Positions 39,591 to 48,970 of a stretch of DNA of 64,000 nucleotides are shown piece by piece. The position numbers and the translations under genes are program-made. Position 1 is the first letter of the stretch; every line of letters begins with the position of its first letter. Where the stretch lies: NCBI GenBank assembly GCA_001295865.1, contig LJHW01000029.1, positions 32,035 to 96,034 on the forward strand. The letters run 5' to 3'. This DNA is from a beta proteobacterium AAP65 (GTDB lineage Bacteria; Pseudomonadota; Gammaproteobacteria; Burkholderiales; Burkholderiaceae_C). The notes under the pieces were generated by a model. The model searched no databases. It was given only the letters and a program-made list of their open reading frames with translations, and was not told where the DNA came from.

Positions 39591-40370
39591 ATGCTCCACG
39601 AGTTGCGTCTCTTTTTCATCGCGCTGCAGTTCCTCACGCGTGTGCCCATCCCGGCCTGGGTGGGCTTCCAGCCGGGCTGGCTGCACGAGAGTGCGCGCCA
39701 CTTCCCGGCCGTGGGCTTGTGCGTGGGCGGCTTCGGCGCGCTGGTGCTGTGGGGCGCGGCGCATGCGTGGTCGGCGCTCATCGCGGTGCTGCTGTGCATG
39801 GCCGCCACCGTGTGGCTGACCGGCGCCTTCCACGAAGACGGCCTGGCCGACACCTGCGACGGCCTGGGCGGCGCCGTCACGCGCGAGAAGGCGCTGGCCA
39901 TCATGAAGGATTCGCGCCTGGGCAGCTACGGCGCCGTGGGCCTGCTCTTCGTGCTGGCGCTGAAGGCGGCCACGCTGCACGCGCTGGCCGTGCGCGACCT
40001 GCCCGCCGCGCTGGCGCTGCTGCCCATGGCGCATGCCGGCTCGCGCACGGCCACGGTGGTGCTGCTGCGCGTGCTGCCTTACGGCGGTGACGCCGAACAC
40101 GCCAAGGCCAAGCCGCTGGCCCAGCAGGTCAGCGACGGCGGCCTGGCCTGGGCGCTGCTGTGGGCCCTGTGCGCGGCGGCGGGTGCCTCGTTCTTCGTGC
40201 CCGTGCCGGTGCTGCTGTGGGCCGCGCTGGCCGCTGGGGTGGTGACGCTGTGGATGGCGCGCTGGCTGCAGCAACGCCTGGGCGGCTACACCGGCGATGC
40301 GCTGGGCGCCACGCAGCAGTTCAGCGAGCTGGCGATCTACCTGGCCGCGCTGGCGGCCTTGTCACGCTGA
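39591..40370 (+). CDS. cobS: Adenosylcobinamide-GDP ribazoletransferase
   Basis: 259 residues, an integral membrane protein with six to seven helices. Typical motifs are ALQFLTRVPIP at residues 11-21, HFPAVGL.VG, FHEDGLADTCDGLGG (Mg-binding acidic motif, about 84-98), MKDSRLGSYG and the C-terminal GGYTGDALGATQQFSEL. Joins AdoCbi-GDP with alpha-ribazole (phosphate) to make adenosylcobalamin (phosphate). ATG at 39591, 56 bases after cobT; cobC follows after 11 bases. Confidence 0.96.
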   Translation: MLHELRLFFIALQFLTRVPIPAWVGFQPGWLHESARHFPAVGLCVGGFGALVLWGAAHAWSALIAVLLCMAATVWLTGAFHEDGLADTCDGLGGAVTREKALAIMKDSRLGSYGAVGLLFVLALKAATLHALAVRDLPAALALLPMAHAGSRTATVVLLRVLPYGGDAEHAKAKPLAQQVSDGGLAWALLWALCAAAGASFFVPVPVLLWAALAAGVVTLWMARWLQQRLGGYTGDALGATQQFSELAIYLAALAALSR

Positions 40371-40381
40371 GTGGCGCGGCG

Positions 40382-41014
40382 ATGAGCGAGACTCTCGCGC
40401 CCTTGCTCTGGTGCTGGCGCCATCCGCGCGCGAAAGGCGCTGCCGGGCGCTGCATCGGCCGCACCGATCTGCATGTGGACCGCCGCAAGGCGCGCCGCCT
40501 GGCGCATCACATTCGCGCCGCGGCGCGGGTGCACGGCCTGCCGCGGGTGGTGTGGGTGTCGCCGCTGCAGCGCTGCCGTGAGGTGGGCCGCGTGCTGCGC
40601 GGCTGGGGCTTCCAGGTGCGTGTGGATGCGCGGCTGCTGGAGCTGGATTTCGGCGCCTGGGACGGCCAGCCCTGGACGCACATCGCCTGGGCCGAGGTCG
40701 AGGCATGGCAGGCCGATCTGCTGCAGCACGCACCGGGCGGCGGTGAGAGCCTGGCGGCGCTGGCGCAGCGCGTGCAGGCATTTGTGGCCGAAAGCGCGGC
40801 AGCGCAGCCAGGCGCTGGCGCCAGCGTCAGCAGCGCCGCGCCGCGCCTGGTGGTGACACATGGCGGCTGGCTGAACGCGCTGGGCCTGCTGCCGCAGCTG
40901 CTGCCGCCGGCGGTGGCACTGTCGGCAGCCGCATGGCCCGCCCCGCCGCGCCATGCCGCCCGGGTGCTGTGGCCGGCCGCTGCGGCGGCGCAGCCACCGA
41001 CCCGCCGGCGCTGA
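40382..41014 (+). CDS. cobC: Alpha-ribazole phosphatase (histidine phosphatase superfamily)
   Basis: 210 residues. Histidine phosphatase fold: Arg13-His14 in CWRHPRAKG, where the usual RHG reads RHP, then GRCIGRTDLHVD, VSPLQRCREVG, LLELDFGAWDG and the second catalytic His in VVTHGGWLNALG. Removes phosphate from alpha-ribazole 5'-phosphate or adenosylcobalamin 5'-phosphate, the last step. The C-terminus is an Ala/Pro/Arg-rich tail. ATG at 40382. Last gene of the riboswitch-controlled run; about 140 bases without a supported gene follow. Confidence 0.9.
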   Translation: MSETLAPLLWCWRHPRAKGAAGRCIGRTDLHVDRRKARRLAHHIRAAARVHGLPRVVWVSPLQRCREVGRVLRGWGFQVRVDARLLELDFGAWDGQPWTHIAWAEVEAWQADLLQHAPGGGESLAALAQRVQAFVAESAAAQPGAGASVSSAAPRLVVTHGGWLNALGLLPQLLPPAVALSAAAWPAPPRHAARVLWPAAAAAQPPTRRR

Positions 41015-41154
41015 GATCAAAGCGCCGGCCAGCCGGCTCGGGCGTCGTTCCATCGGCCCCGCACTGCGCTTCATCGCAAGGGCGTGGTGGCGCGGGACGG
41101 GTCTGCCGAAGATGCGTCCATCGCAGCCTGAAACCCGCACCAAGGAAGCCCGCC

Positions 41155-41301
41155 ATGAACACCCGCCCCGCTTACCGCCTCTTCTCGGTCTTCTTCGCCG
41201 CCGTGCTGACCTTCGGCCTCTTCGGCGTCGTCGACCAGTTGGCCCAGCCCGACAGCGCCACCGCTCAATACGCCGAGCAGGCGCCGGCGCACCGCGCCTG
41301 A
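41155..41301 (+). CDS. Small 48-residue membrane or exported protein
   Basis: ATG at 41155 with AAGGAAG (41142-41148) at good spacing. One hydrophobic helix (LFSVFFAAVLTFGLFGVV, residues 9-26) followed by a short polar tail. It reads as a single-span membrane protein or a signal peptide with a tiny mature part. No family recognised. A second small gene starts nine bases after its stop. Composition agrees with coding in this genome, but a 48-codon gene remains uncertain. Confidence 0.6.
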   Translation: MNTRPAYRLFSVFFAAVLTFGLFGVVDQLAQPDSATAQYAEQAPAHRA

Positions 41302-41310
41302 GGGCAGCGC

Positions 41311-41514
41311 ATGAAGACGCTGCTCGTCTTCTTCGTCTGGTGCGCGCTCTTCGTGCTGAGCTGGCCCGTGGCGCTGCTGGCGCTGGTGCTGGCGCCGCTG
41401 ATCTGGCTGATCACGCTCCCCTTGCGGCTGATCGGCATCGCCTTCGAAGGCTTGTTTGCGCTGATCCGCGCCATCGTGCTGCTGCCGGCACGCTTGTTCG
41501 GGCACCGGCCCTGA
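41311..41514 (+). CDS. Small 67-residue hydrophobic membrane protein
   Basis: Starts with MKTLLVFFVWCALFVLSWP and continues as two to three hydrophobic segments (ALLALVLAPLIWLITLPL, EGLFALIRAIVLLPARL) with Arg residues between them. Likely integral inner-membrane protein; no recognised family and no motif. ATG at 41311, nine bases after the preceding small gene, so the two are probably cotranscribed. It converges on the peptide ABC operon with 15 bases between the stops. Confidence 0.7.
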   Translation: MKTLLVFFVWCALFVLSWPVALLALVLAPLIWLITLPLRLIGIAFEGLFALIRAIVLLPARLFGHRP

Positions 41515-41529
41515 ACCTGCGGGCGGGTC

Positions 41530-42530
41530 TCAGCCCCGCAAGTGGCAGGCCACCTGGTGCCCGGCTTCGCCGCCCACGGCCTTGAGCACCGGCTTCTCCA
41601 CATCACACAGCCCCTTCTTCGCGATGGGGCAGCGCGTGTGGAAGTGGCAGCCCGAAGGCGGCTTGATGGGGCTGGGCACATCGCCCAGCAGCGGGATGCG
41701 CGCACGTTTCACCGCCGGGTCGGGGATGGGCACCGCCGACAGCAGCGCCTCGGTGTAGGGGTGCTGCGGGTTGGTGTACAGCGCCTGCGCCGGCGCGATC
41801 TCGACGATGCGCCCCAGGTACATCACCGCCACGCGGTGGCTGATGTGTTCCACCACGCTCAGGTCGTGGGCGATGAACATGTAGCTCAGGCCGAACTGGT
41901 CGCGCAGGTCTTCCAGCAGGTTGATCACCTGGGCCTGGATGGAGACATCCAGCGCGCTCACCGCCTCGTCGCAGACGATGAGCTTGGGGCTCACGGCCAG
42001 CGCGCGCGCGATGCCGATGCGCTGGCGCTGGCCGCCGCTGAACTCGTGCGGAAAGCGCCGCAGATGATCAGCGCTCAGACCCACGGTCTCCAGCAGCTGC
42101 ACGGTGCGGTCTTCCTGCTCACGCGCCGTTTTCGTGAGCTTGTGGATGGTGAGCGCCTCACCGACGATGGCCGCCACCGTCATGCGCGGGTTCAGGCTCG
42201 CGTACGGGTCTTGAAAGATGATCTGCATGTCGCGCGCCAGCGCACGCAGCTCGCGTTTGCTGGCGGCGGTGACGCTCTTTCCCGCGAAGGTGACTTCGCC
42301 CGCGGTGGGCTCGATCAGGCGCAGGATGCAGCGGCCCGTGGTGCTCTTGCCGCAGCCGCTTTCGCCCACCACGCCGAGCGTTTCGCCCTCGCCGATCTCG
42401 AAGCTCACGCCATCGACGGCGTGCACCTTGTCGACGACGCGGCCGAAGAGGCCGCCGGTGATGGGGAAGTGTTTGACCAGGCCCTCGACCTTCAGCAAGG
42501 GTGCGCGGGTGGGGGCGGTGACGGGCGCGT

Positions 42531-42534
<4 letters not shown>
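41530..42534 (-). CDS. dppF: Dipeptide/oligopeptide ABC transporter ATP-binding protein, second ATPase (DppF/OppF)
   Basis: 334 residues. Walker [10 protein letters not shown] at 57-65, signature [10 protein letters not shown], Walker [20 protein letters not shown] and HDLSVVEH. The C-terminal oligopeptide/dipeptide-specific domain ends with the iron-sulfur or zinc-like cysteine motif [16 protein letters not shown]. Hydrolyses ATP to drive peptide import with DppD. Its ATG overlaps the dppD stop by four bases (42531-42534). Last gene of the seven-gene operon. Confidence 0.94.
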
Positions 42535-43525
<991 letters not shown>

Positions 43526-43526
<1 letters not shown>

Positions 43527-44410
43527 CACATCACCTTGCGCGGATCGAGCGCGTCACGCAGACCGTCGCCGATGAAGTTGATCGTCAGCACCGTCAGGAA
43601 GATGGCCAGGCCCGGGAACAGGGCCCAGTGCGGCGCGATGTCCAGATAGTCTTTGCTGTCGAAGAGGATGCGGCCCCAGGTGGGAATGTCGGGCGGGAAG
43701 CCCAGGCCCAGGAAGCTCAGCGTGCTCTCGGCGATGATGGCCGCGGCCACGTCGATGGTGCCGGCCACGATCACCGGGCCCAGGCTGTTGGGCAGGATGT
43801 GGCGTGTCACCTGCCGTGGCGTGCTGGCGCCCAGGGCCCGCGCCGCCTCGACGAACTCTTTCTCGCGCAGGCTGAAGAACTGCGCGCGCACCAGCCGCGC
43901 CACCGGCATCCAGCGAAAGCCGCCGATCACCAGCACGATGAGGATGAAGACGCCGCCCTCGGGGCCGAAGCTTTCTTTGAGGCTGTCGCGGAAGAGGTAG
44001 ATCACCAGCAGCAGCAGCGGCAGCTGGGGCAGGCTGAGGAAGAGGTCGGTCAGCCACATCAAGGCGGTGTCGACCCAGCCGCGTGACATGCCGGCGATGG
44101 CGCCGATGAGCACGCCCACGAAGATGGCCATCAGCATGGCCGCCAGACCCACGGCCAGGCTGATGCGGCCGCCGTAGAGCAGGCGTGCGAAGAGGTCTTG
44201 CCCGAGGTCGTCGGTGCCCATGGGGTGGGCGAGGCTGGGCGTGGCCAGGCGGGCGCTGAAGTCGATCTCGTCGATGGCCACCGTCCAGAACAGCGGGCCG
44301 AACAAGACCAGCAGCACCAGCGTGCTCAGCAGGCCGAGGCTGAACACGGCCATCTTGTGGCGGCGGAAGCGGCGCCAGGCTTCGGCCCAGGGGGAGGTGG
44401 AGGCGGTCAT
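43526..44410 (-). CDS. dppC: Dipeptide/oligopeptide ABC transporter permease DppC/OppC
   Basis: 294 residues from the ATG at 44410; the upstream open frame is another gene's shadow. An N-terminal OppC_N segment (AWRRFRRHKMAVFSLGLL) and periplasmic part with HPMGTDDLGQDLFARLLYGGRISL lead to the BPD-type permease domain with EAARALGASTPRQVTRHILPNSLGPVIV and GLGFPPDIPTWG. Six membrane helices. Pairs with DppB; overlap of four bases with the upstream gene. Confidence 0.95.
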
Positions 44411-45366
44411 CGAAACGAGATGCGGGGGTCGAGCCAGCCGTAGAGCAGGTCTGCGATCAGGTTGAAGAGGATCACGAGGCAGCTGAACACGAAGGTCACG
44501 GCCATGATCACCGGCGTGTCGTTGCGCAGGATGGCGTCGATCAGCAGGCTGCCGATGCCAGGGATGCGGAAGATCTGCTCGGTGACGATGGCACCGCCGA
44601 AGACCGCCGGCATCTGCAGCGCCACCAGCGTCACCACCGGGATCAGCGCGTTGCGCACCACGTGGCGCATCACCACCACACGCTCCTTCAGGCCCTTGCT
44701 GCGCGCGGTGGTGACGAAGTCGAGCTTGATCACATCGAGCACGGCGCTGCGCACGTAGCGCATCCAGCTCGCAGCCTGGAAGAGGCCCAGCACCATCACC
44801 GGCATGATGGATTGCTGGATGTGCAGCCACCACCATTCAAAGCCCGTCGCATCGATGTCGGCGCGGTAGACGAAGGGCAGCCAGTCGAGCGTGATGCTGA
44901 ACAGCAGGATCAGCAGGATGCCGCTGAAGAAGGTGGGCAGCGAGAAGCCCACGAAAGCCAGCGTGCTGAAGATGCGGTCGAACCACGAGTAGGGCTTGAC
45001 GGCCGAGATGATGCCGATGGGCAGCGCGATCAGCAGCGCCAGCACCTGCGAGGCGCCGATGACGGCCAGCGTGACCGGCACGCGCTGCAGGATGAGCTGG
45101 TCGACATCGACCCGGCTGATGAAGCTGTAGCCCCAGTCGCCCTGCAGCATGGCCGCCAGCCAGCGGAAGTAGCGCTGCCAGACCGGGTCGTCCAGGCCGA
45201 ACTTGGCGCGCAGCATCTGCTTCACCTCGGCCGGCACGTTGGGGTTGGTGGCCAGTTCCTCGAAGGGGTCGCCCGGCGCCAGGGCCAGCACCGTGAAGAG
45301 CACGGCGCTGATGCCCAGCAGGCTGGGGATGGCGATGAGGATGCGGCGGAAGAGGTAGGGGCCCAT
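44407..45366 (-). CDS. dppB: Dipeptide/oligopeptide ABC transporter permease DppB/OppB
   Basis: 319 residues with six predicted helices. N-terminus FRRILIAIPSLLGISAVLFTVLALAPGDPFEEL, then LGLD-type periplasmic part FGLDDPVWQRYFRWL, GDWGYSF and the conserved TTARSKGLKERVVVMRHVVRNALIPVVTL loop that contacts the ATPase. Starts directly at the end of the upstream binding-protein gene (no gap), ATGA overlap with DppC downstream. Confidence 0.95.
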   Translation of the reverse strand: MGPYLFRRILIAIPSLLGISAVLFTVLALAPGDPFEELATNPNVPAEVKQMLRAKFGLDDPVWQRYFRWLAAMLQGDWGYSFISRVDVDQLILQRVPVTLAVIGASQVLALLIALPIGIISAVKPYSWFDRIFSTLAFVGFSLPTFFSGILLILLFSITLDWLPFVYRADIDATGFEWWWLHIQQSIMPVMVLGLFQAASWMRYVRSAVLDVIKLDFVTTARSKGLKERVVVMRHVVRNALIPVVTLVALQMPAVFGGAIVTEQIFRIPGIGSLLIDAILRNDTPVIMAVTFVFSCLVILFNLIADLLYGWLDPRISFR

Positions 45367-47163
45367 TCAGCCCGCCTTGTGCCAGAAGGCCAGCGAGGCC
45401 ATGTCGTTGCGCCACGGCGAAAGCGGCGCCACCAGCTTCTTGGCCATGGCACGCATGGAGTTGCGGGCCAGGATGGGGATGACGTAGCCGTCCTTCACCA
45501 CCAGGTCGTTCATGCGGATGAAGAGCGCGGCGCGCTTGACGGGGTCGAGCTCGTTCTGCGCCGTGCGGTAGAGCGCGTCGTACTCGGCGTTCTGCCAGCG
45601 CACCATGTTCTGGCCCAGCCACTTGTTGGCCTGGCTGGCCACCTCCCAGCTCACGAAACACTGCATCAGGTTCTCGGGGTCGGGGTTGTTCACCGTCCAG
45701 TTGTAGGTCTGCATGTCGGCGTAGAACTTGCCGTAGGTGTCGGGGTTGCCGGTGTCCGAGGAGAAGAACACGCTGCTGGGCACGGCCTTCAGTTCCACCT
45801 GGATGCCGGCCTTGCCTGCGGCCTGTTTCACCACGGCCTGCATGCTTTGGCTGGTGGCACCCACGGCGCCCTGGAAGAGCACGCTCAGCCGGCGCCCGCC
45901 CTTGGCACGCACGCCGTCGGGGCCGGGCTTCCAGCCGGCGGCGTCGAGCAGGGCCTTGGCCTTCTCGATGTTGAACTCGGGCGTCGGCAGCGGGCTGCGG
46001 TAGACCGCGGGGTTGTTGATGAAGTTGGAGGTGGCCTGGGCCTGGCGGCCGTAGATGAAACGCTGCACGCCGGCACGGTCGACCAGGTGGCCGAAGGCCT
46101 GCCGCACCGCGGCATCGCTGAACAGCGGGTGGCGGGTCTTGGCGTGCGCGCGTTCGCCTTCCACCGTTTGCGCCGGGTCGGTGAAGTTCAGGTAGATGGC
46201 CTGGGTGGAGCTGCCGCTGAGCAGCTGCACGCGGCCCTTGCCGGCGGCTTCCAGCTTCTCCAGCACGTCTTCGGGCAGGCTCAGGCTGCCGGCGTAGTCG
46301 TAGTCGCCGGTCTGCAGCACGGCGCGTGCGGCGCTGGTGGCGTCGCCGCCGGCTTTCAGCTCCACGTTGTCGAAGTAGGGCCGGTTCGGCAGGTGGTAGT
46401 TCTTGTTGAGCGCGGCTCGCAAGAGATCGGCCGGGCGGAACTCGACGAAGGTGTAGGGCCCCGTGCCCACCGGGCGGTTGTTGTTGGGTGCCTCGCGCGA
46501 CTTGTTGCCGAGGTAAGGCGCAAACAGGTGGCGCGGGATCAAGAAGACGCCGGCGTACTGCCCGGGCCAGAAGGGCCGCGGCTTGTCGAAGACCACGCGC
46601 ACCGTGTGCGTGTCGATCTTTTCGATCTTCAGGCCTTCGTAGTTGCCGGCCGTCACGGCGGCGGTGGCGGCGTCGGTGGCGTACTGCCAGTTGAAGACCA
46701 CGTCGTCGGCGGTGAAGGGCTGGCCGTCGTGCCACTGCACGCCTTTTTTCAGCTTCCACACCACGCTCTTGCCGTCGGCCGCCAGGCCGCCGTTGGCGCG
46801 GCTGGGCACTTCGGCCGCGAGCACGGGGCTGAGGTTGCCCTCGGCATCGAACTCGGCCAGCGGCTCGTAGAAGATGCGCGCGCCGGTGTTGTCTTTCAGG
46901 CCGGTGGCGAAGTGCGGGTTCAGCAGCGTGGGGCCTTGCCACTCCAGCAGGCGCAGCAGGCCGCCGCCGCCGCGCTGCGTGGGCTTGAAACTGTCGGCAG
47001 GCTGGGCTTGCGCCACGCCGGCATCCAGCAGCATCAGCCCGGCCAGGGGCGCGGCGATGCCGAAACCCGCCACGCGTTGCACGAAGGCGCGGCGCGGCAG
47101 TTGGCCGCTTTGCACCTGGGCCAGCCAGGTGCGCAGGATGGCTTCCGAGTCTTGCGAGTGCAT
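45367..47163 (-). CDS. Peptide ABC transporter substrate-binding protein, paralogue 1, Tat-type signal
   Basis: 598 residues from the ATG at 47163. SBP family 5 (DppA/OppA) fold; landmarks are FKPTQRGGGGLLRLLEWQGPTLLNPHFATGL, FYEPLAEF, WKLKKGVQWHDGQPFTADDVVFNW and VGTGPYTFVEF. The N-terminus reads LPRRAFVQRVAGFGIAAPLAGLMLL, a twin-arginine pattern (RRAFV) 22 or so residues from the start, so export through Tat in folded state is likely. Ligand not determinable, peptide or related. Followed without a gap by dppB. Closely similar to the two upstream paralogues. Confidence 0.94.
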   Translation of the reverse strand: MHSQDSEAILRTWLAQVQSGQLPRRAFVQRVAGFGIAAPLAGLMLLDAGVAQAQPADSFKPTQRGGGGLLRLLEWQGPTLLNPHFATGLKDNTGARIFYEPLAEFDAEGNLSPVLAAEVPSRANGGLAADGKSVVWKLKKGVQWHDGQPFTADDVVFNWQYATDAATAAVTAGNYEGLKIEKIDTHTVRVVFDKPRPFWPGQYAGVFLIPRHLFAPYLGNKSREAPNNNRPVGTGPYTFVEFRPADLLRAALNKNYHLPNRPYFDNVELKAGGDATSAARAVLQTGDYDYAGSLSLPEDVLEKLEAAGKGRVQLLSGSSTQAIYLNFTDPAQTVEGERAHAKTRHPLFSDAAVRQAFGHLVDRAGVQRFIYGRQAQATSNFINNPAVYRSPLPTPEFNIEKAKALLDAAGWKPGPDGVRAKGGRRLSVLFQGAVGATSQSMQAVVKQAAGKAGIQVELKAVPSSVFFSSDTGNPDTYGKFYADMQTYNWTVNNPDPENLMQCFVSWEVASQANKWLGQNMVRWQNAEYDALYRTAQNELDPVKRAALFIRMNDLVVKDGYVIPILARNSMRAMAKKLVAPLSPWRNDMASLAFWHKAG

Positions 47164-47168
47164 CGGCT

Positions 47169-48962
47169 TCAGGCCTCGCGGTACCAGTGCGGCAGGCCCG
47201 AAAAATCGAGGTCCCAACCCGTCAGCGTGACGACCATCTTCGCCCCCACGCCGCGCACGCGTGTGCGGCTGGACAGCGGGATGATCGCGAAGTCCTGCAC
47301 CGGCAGGTCGTTGAGCTGGATGAAGAGCGCGGCGCGCTTGACCGGGTCGAGCTCCAGTTCCATCTGCGCGTAGGTGCTGTCGTAAACCGGGTTGCGGTAG
47401 CGGCTGATGTTCCGGCCCTGCCACTTGTTGGCCTTGTTGCTGACCTCGCGGCTGAGGTACTGGTCCATCAGGCGCTCAGGGTCGGGCTGGTTCATCGTGG
47501 TCGTGTACATCTGCATGTCGGCGTAGAACTTGCCGTAGGTGTCGGGGTTGCCGACATCGCTGCTGAAGAACACGCTGCCCGAGATGGACTTCAGCTCCAG
47601 CTCGATGCCGGCCTTGCCGCAGGCCTGCTTGATGATGGCCTGCACCTTCTGCCGCGGGCCGTTGGTGCTGGTCTGGAACAGCAGGCGCAGCGGCTTGCCG
47701 TTTTTTTCGCGCACGCCACCGCGGCCGCGTTTCCAGCCGGCGGCGTCGAGCAGCTGGTTGGCCTTGTCGATGTTGAACTCGACCTGGTTGTTCGGGCTGC
47801 GGAAACGCGCCGGGTTGTTCAGGAAGTTGGCGGTGGCCGCGCCGCCGCGGCCGTAGATGAAGGTTTCGACGGCCTTGCGGTCGCACAGCAGCACCATGGC
47901 CTGCCGCACGGCCTTGTCGGCGAAGGCCGGGTGCTGTGTCTTCAGGCTGCTGCGTTCGCCGTCGACTTCGGTGTTGGGGTCGGTGGGGTTGAGCTGCACG
48001 AACTCGACGTCGCCGCTGGGCAGGTAGACGGCCCGGCCCTTGCCGCCGTTTTCCATGCGTTTGAGGAGTTCGTCTTCCACCTGCAGGTTCCAGGCGAAGT
48101 CGTACTCGCCGCTCTGCAGCACGGTGCGGGCCGCGCTAGGGGCATCGCCACCGCCCTTGACCTCGATGGTGTCGAAGTAGGGGCGGTTGGGCTGGTGGTA
48201 GTTCGGATTGAGCTTGCCGCGCACGATGTCGCCGGGCTTGAACTCCACGAACACATAGGGCCCGGTGCCGATGGGTGCCAGGTTGGCTGGCGCCTCGCGC
48301 GACTTCGCGCCCGCGTAGGCCTCGAAGTGGTGTTTGGGCAGCACCATGCCTTCGGTGGCGCAGAAGGCGGTCGCCCAGAAAGGCGTGGGTTTCGGGAAGG
48401 TGACGCGGACCGTGTGGCTGTCTACCTTGGTGACGGTGACGTCCCTGTAGATGCCCAGCGTGACGGCGGCGGTGGCCGGGTCGCGTGCGTAGGCCCATGT
48501 GAAGACGCAGTCGTCGGCGGTGAAGGGTTTGCCGTCGTGCCAGGTCACGCCTTTCTTGAGCTTCCAGATGACGCTGCGGCCGTCGGCGCTGAGCCCGCCG
48601 TTCTCGCGCGTGGGCAGTTCGGCAGCGAGCACCGGCACGAGGTTGGCATCGCGGTCCCAGCTGGCCAGGGGCTCGTAGAAGATGCGGCTGGCCTCCTGGT
48701 CTTTGGTGCCGCTGGCGAAGTGCGGCTGCAGCAGCGTGGCGCCTTGCCACGACAGTGTTTTCAACGCTCCGCCGCCGCCACGCTTGGTGGGCTTGTAAGG
48801 TGGATTCGCGGGCTGCGCCTGCGCCACGCCGCTGTGCATCAGCAGCATGCCGGCCAGCGGCGCGGCCAGGCCTGCAGCGGCCAGACGCTGCACAAAAGCG
48901 CGCCGCGGCAGGGCGCCTTCGCGCACGGCTTCGATGAGGGAGCGGAGTTCTGTGTCTTGCAT
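47169..48962 (-). CDS. Peptide ABC transporter substrate-binding protein, paralogue 2, Tat-type signal
   Basis: 597 residues from the ATG at 48962. Same architecture as its neighbours: Tat-like LPRRAFVQRLAAAGLAAPLAG, linker YKPTKRGGGGALKTLSWQGATLLQPHF, FYEPLASW, WKLKKGVTWHDGKPFTADDCVFTW, IGTGPYVFVEF, and the conserved VFFSSDVGNPDTYGKFYADMQMY. A Cys in the ADDCVF segment and another stretch (AFCATEGMV) set it apart. Five bases upstream of paralogue 1, eight bases after paralogue 3. Ligand differences among the three are expected but not visible. Confidence 0.94.
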   Translation of the reverse strand: MQDTELRSLIEAVREGALPRRAFVQRLAAAGLAAPLAGMLLMHSGVAQAQPANPPYKPTKRGGGGALKTLSWQGATLLQPHFASGTKDQEASRIFYEPLASWDRDANLVPVLAAELPTRENGGLSADGRSVIWKLKKGVTWHDGKPFTADDCVFTWAYARDPATAAVTLGIYRDVTVTKVDSHTVRVTFPKPTPFWATAFCATEGMVLPKHHFEAYAGAKSREAPANLAPIGTGPYVFVEFKPGDIVRGKLNPNYHQPNRPYFDTIEVKGGGDAPSAARTVLQSGEYDFAWNLQVEDELLKRMENGGKGRAVYLPSGDVEFVQLNPTDPNTEVDGERSSLKTQHPAFADKAVRQAMVLLCDRKAVETFIYGRGGAATANFLNNPARFRSPNNQVEFNIDKANQLLDAAGWKRGRGGVREKNGKPLRLLFQTSTNGPRQKVQAIIKQACGKAGIELELKSISGSVFFSSDVGNPDTYGKFYADMQMYTTTMNQPDPERLMDQYLSREVSNKANKWQGRNISRYRNPVYDSTYAQMELELDPVKRAALFIQLNDLPVQDFAIIPLSSRTRVRGVGAKMVVTLTGWDLDFSGLPHWYREA

Positions 48963-48970
48963 TGCAGTGC

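Noticed and set aside
40418..40430. RHP in place of RHG in the CobC phosphatase active site as a possible inactivating change
   Set aside because: The catalytic Arg and His remain, the second His (VTHGG) is intact and, to my knowledge, betaproteobacterial alpha-ribazole phosphatases commonly have RHP.
44662..47373. A 903-codon open frame on the plus strand opposite dppB and the first binding protein
   Set aside because: Shadow of strongly biased codons on the other strand; composition is Val/Gly/His/Gln-rich and no motif is seen.
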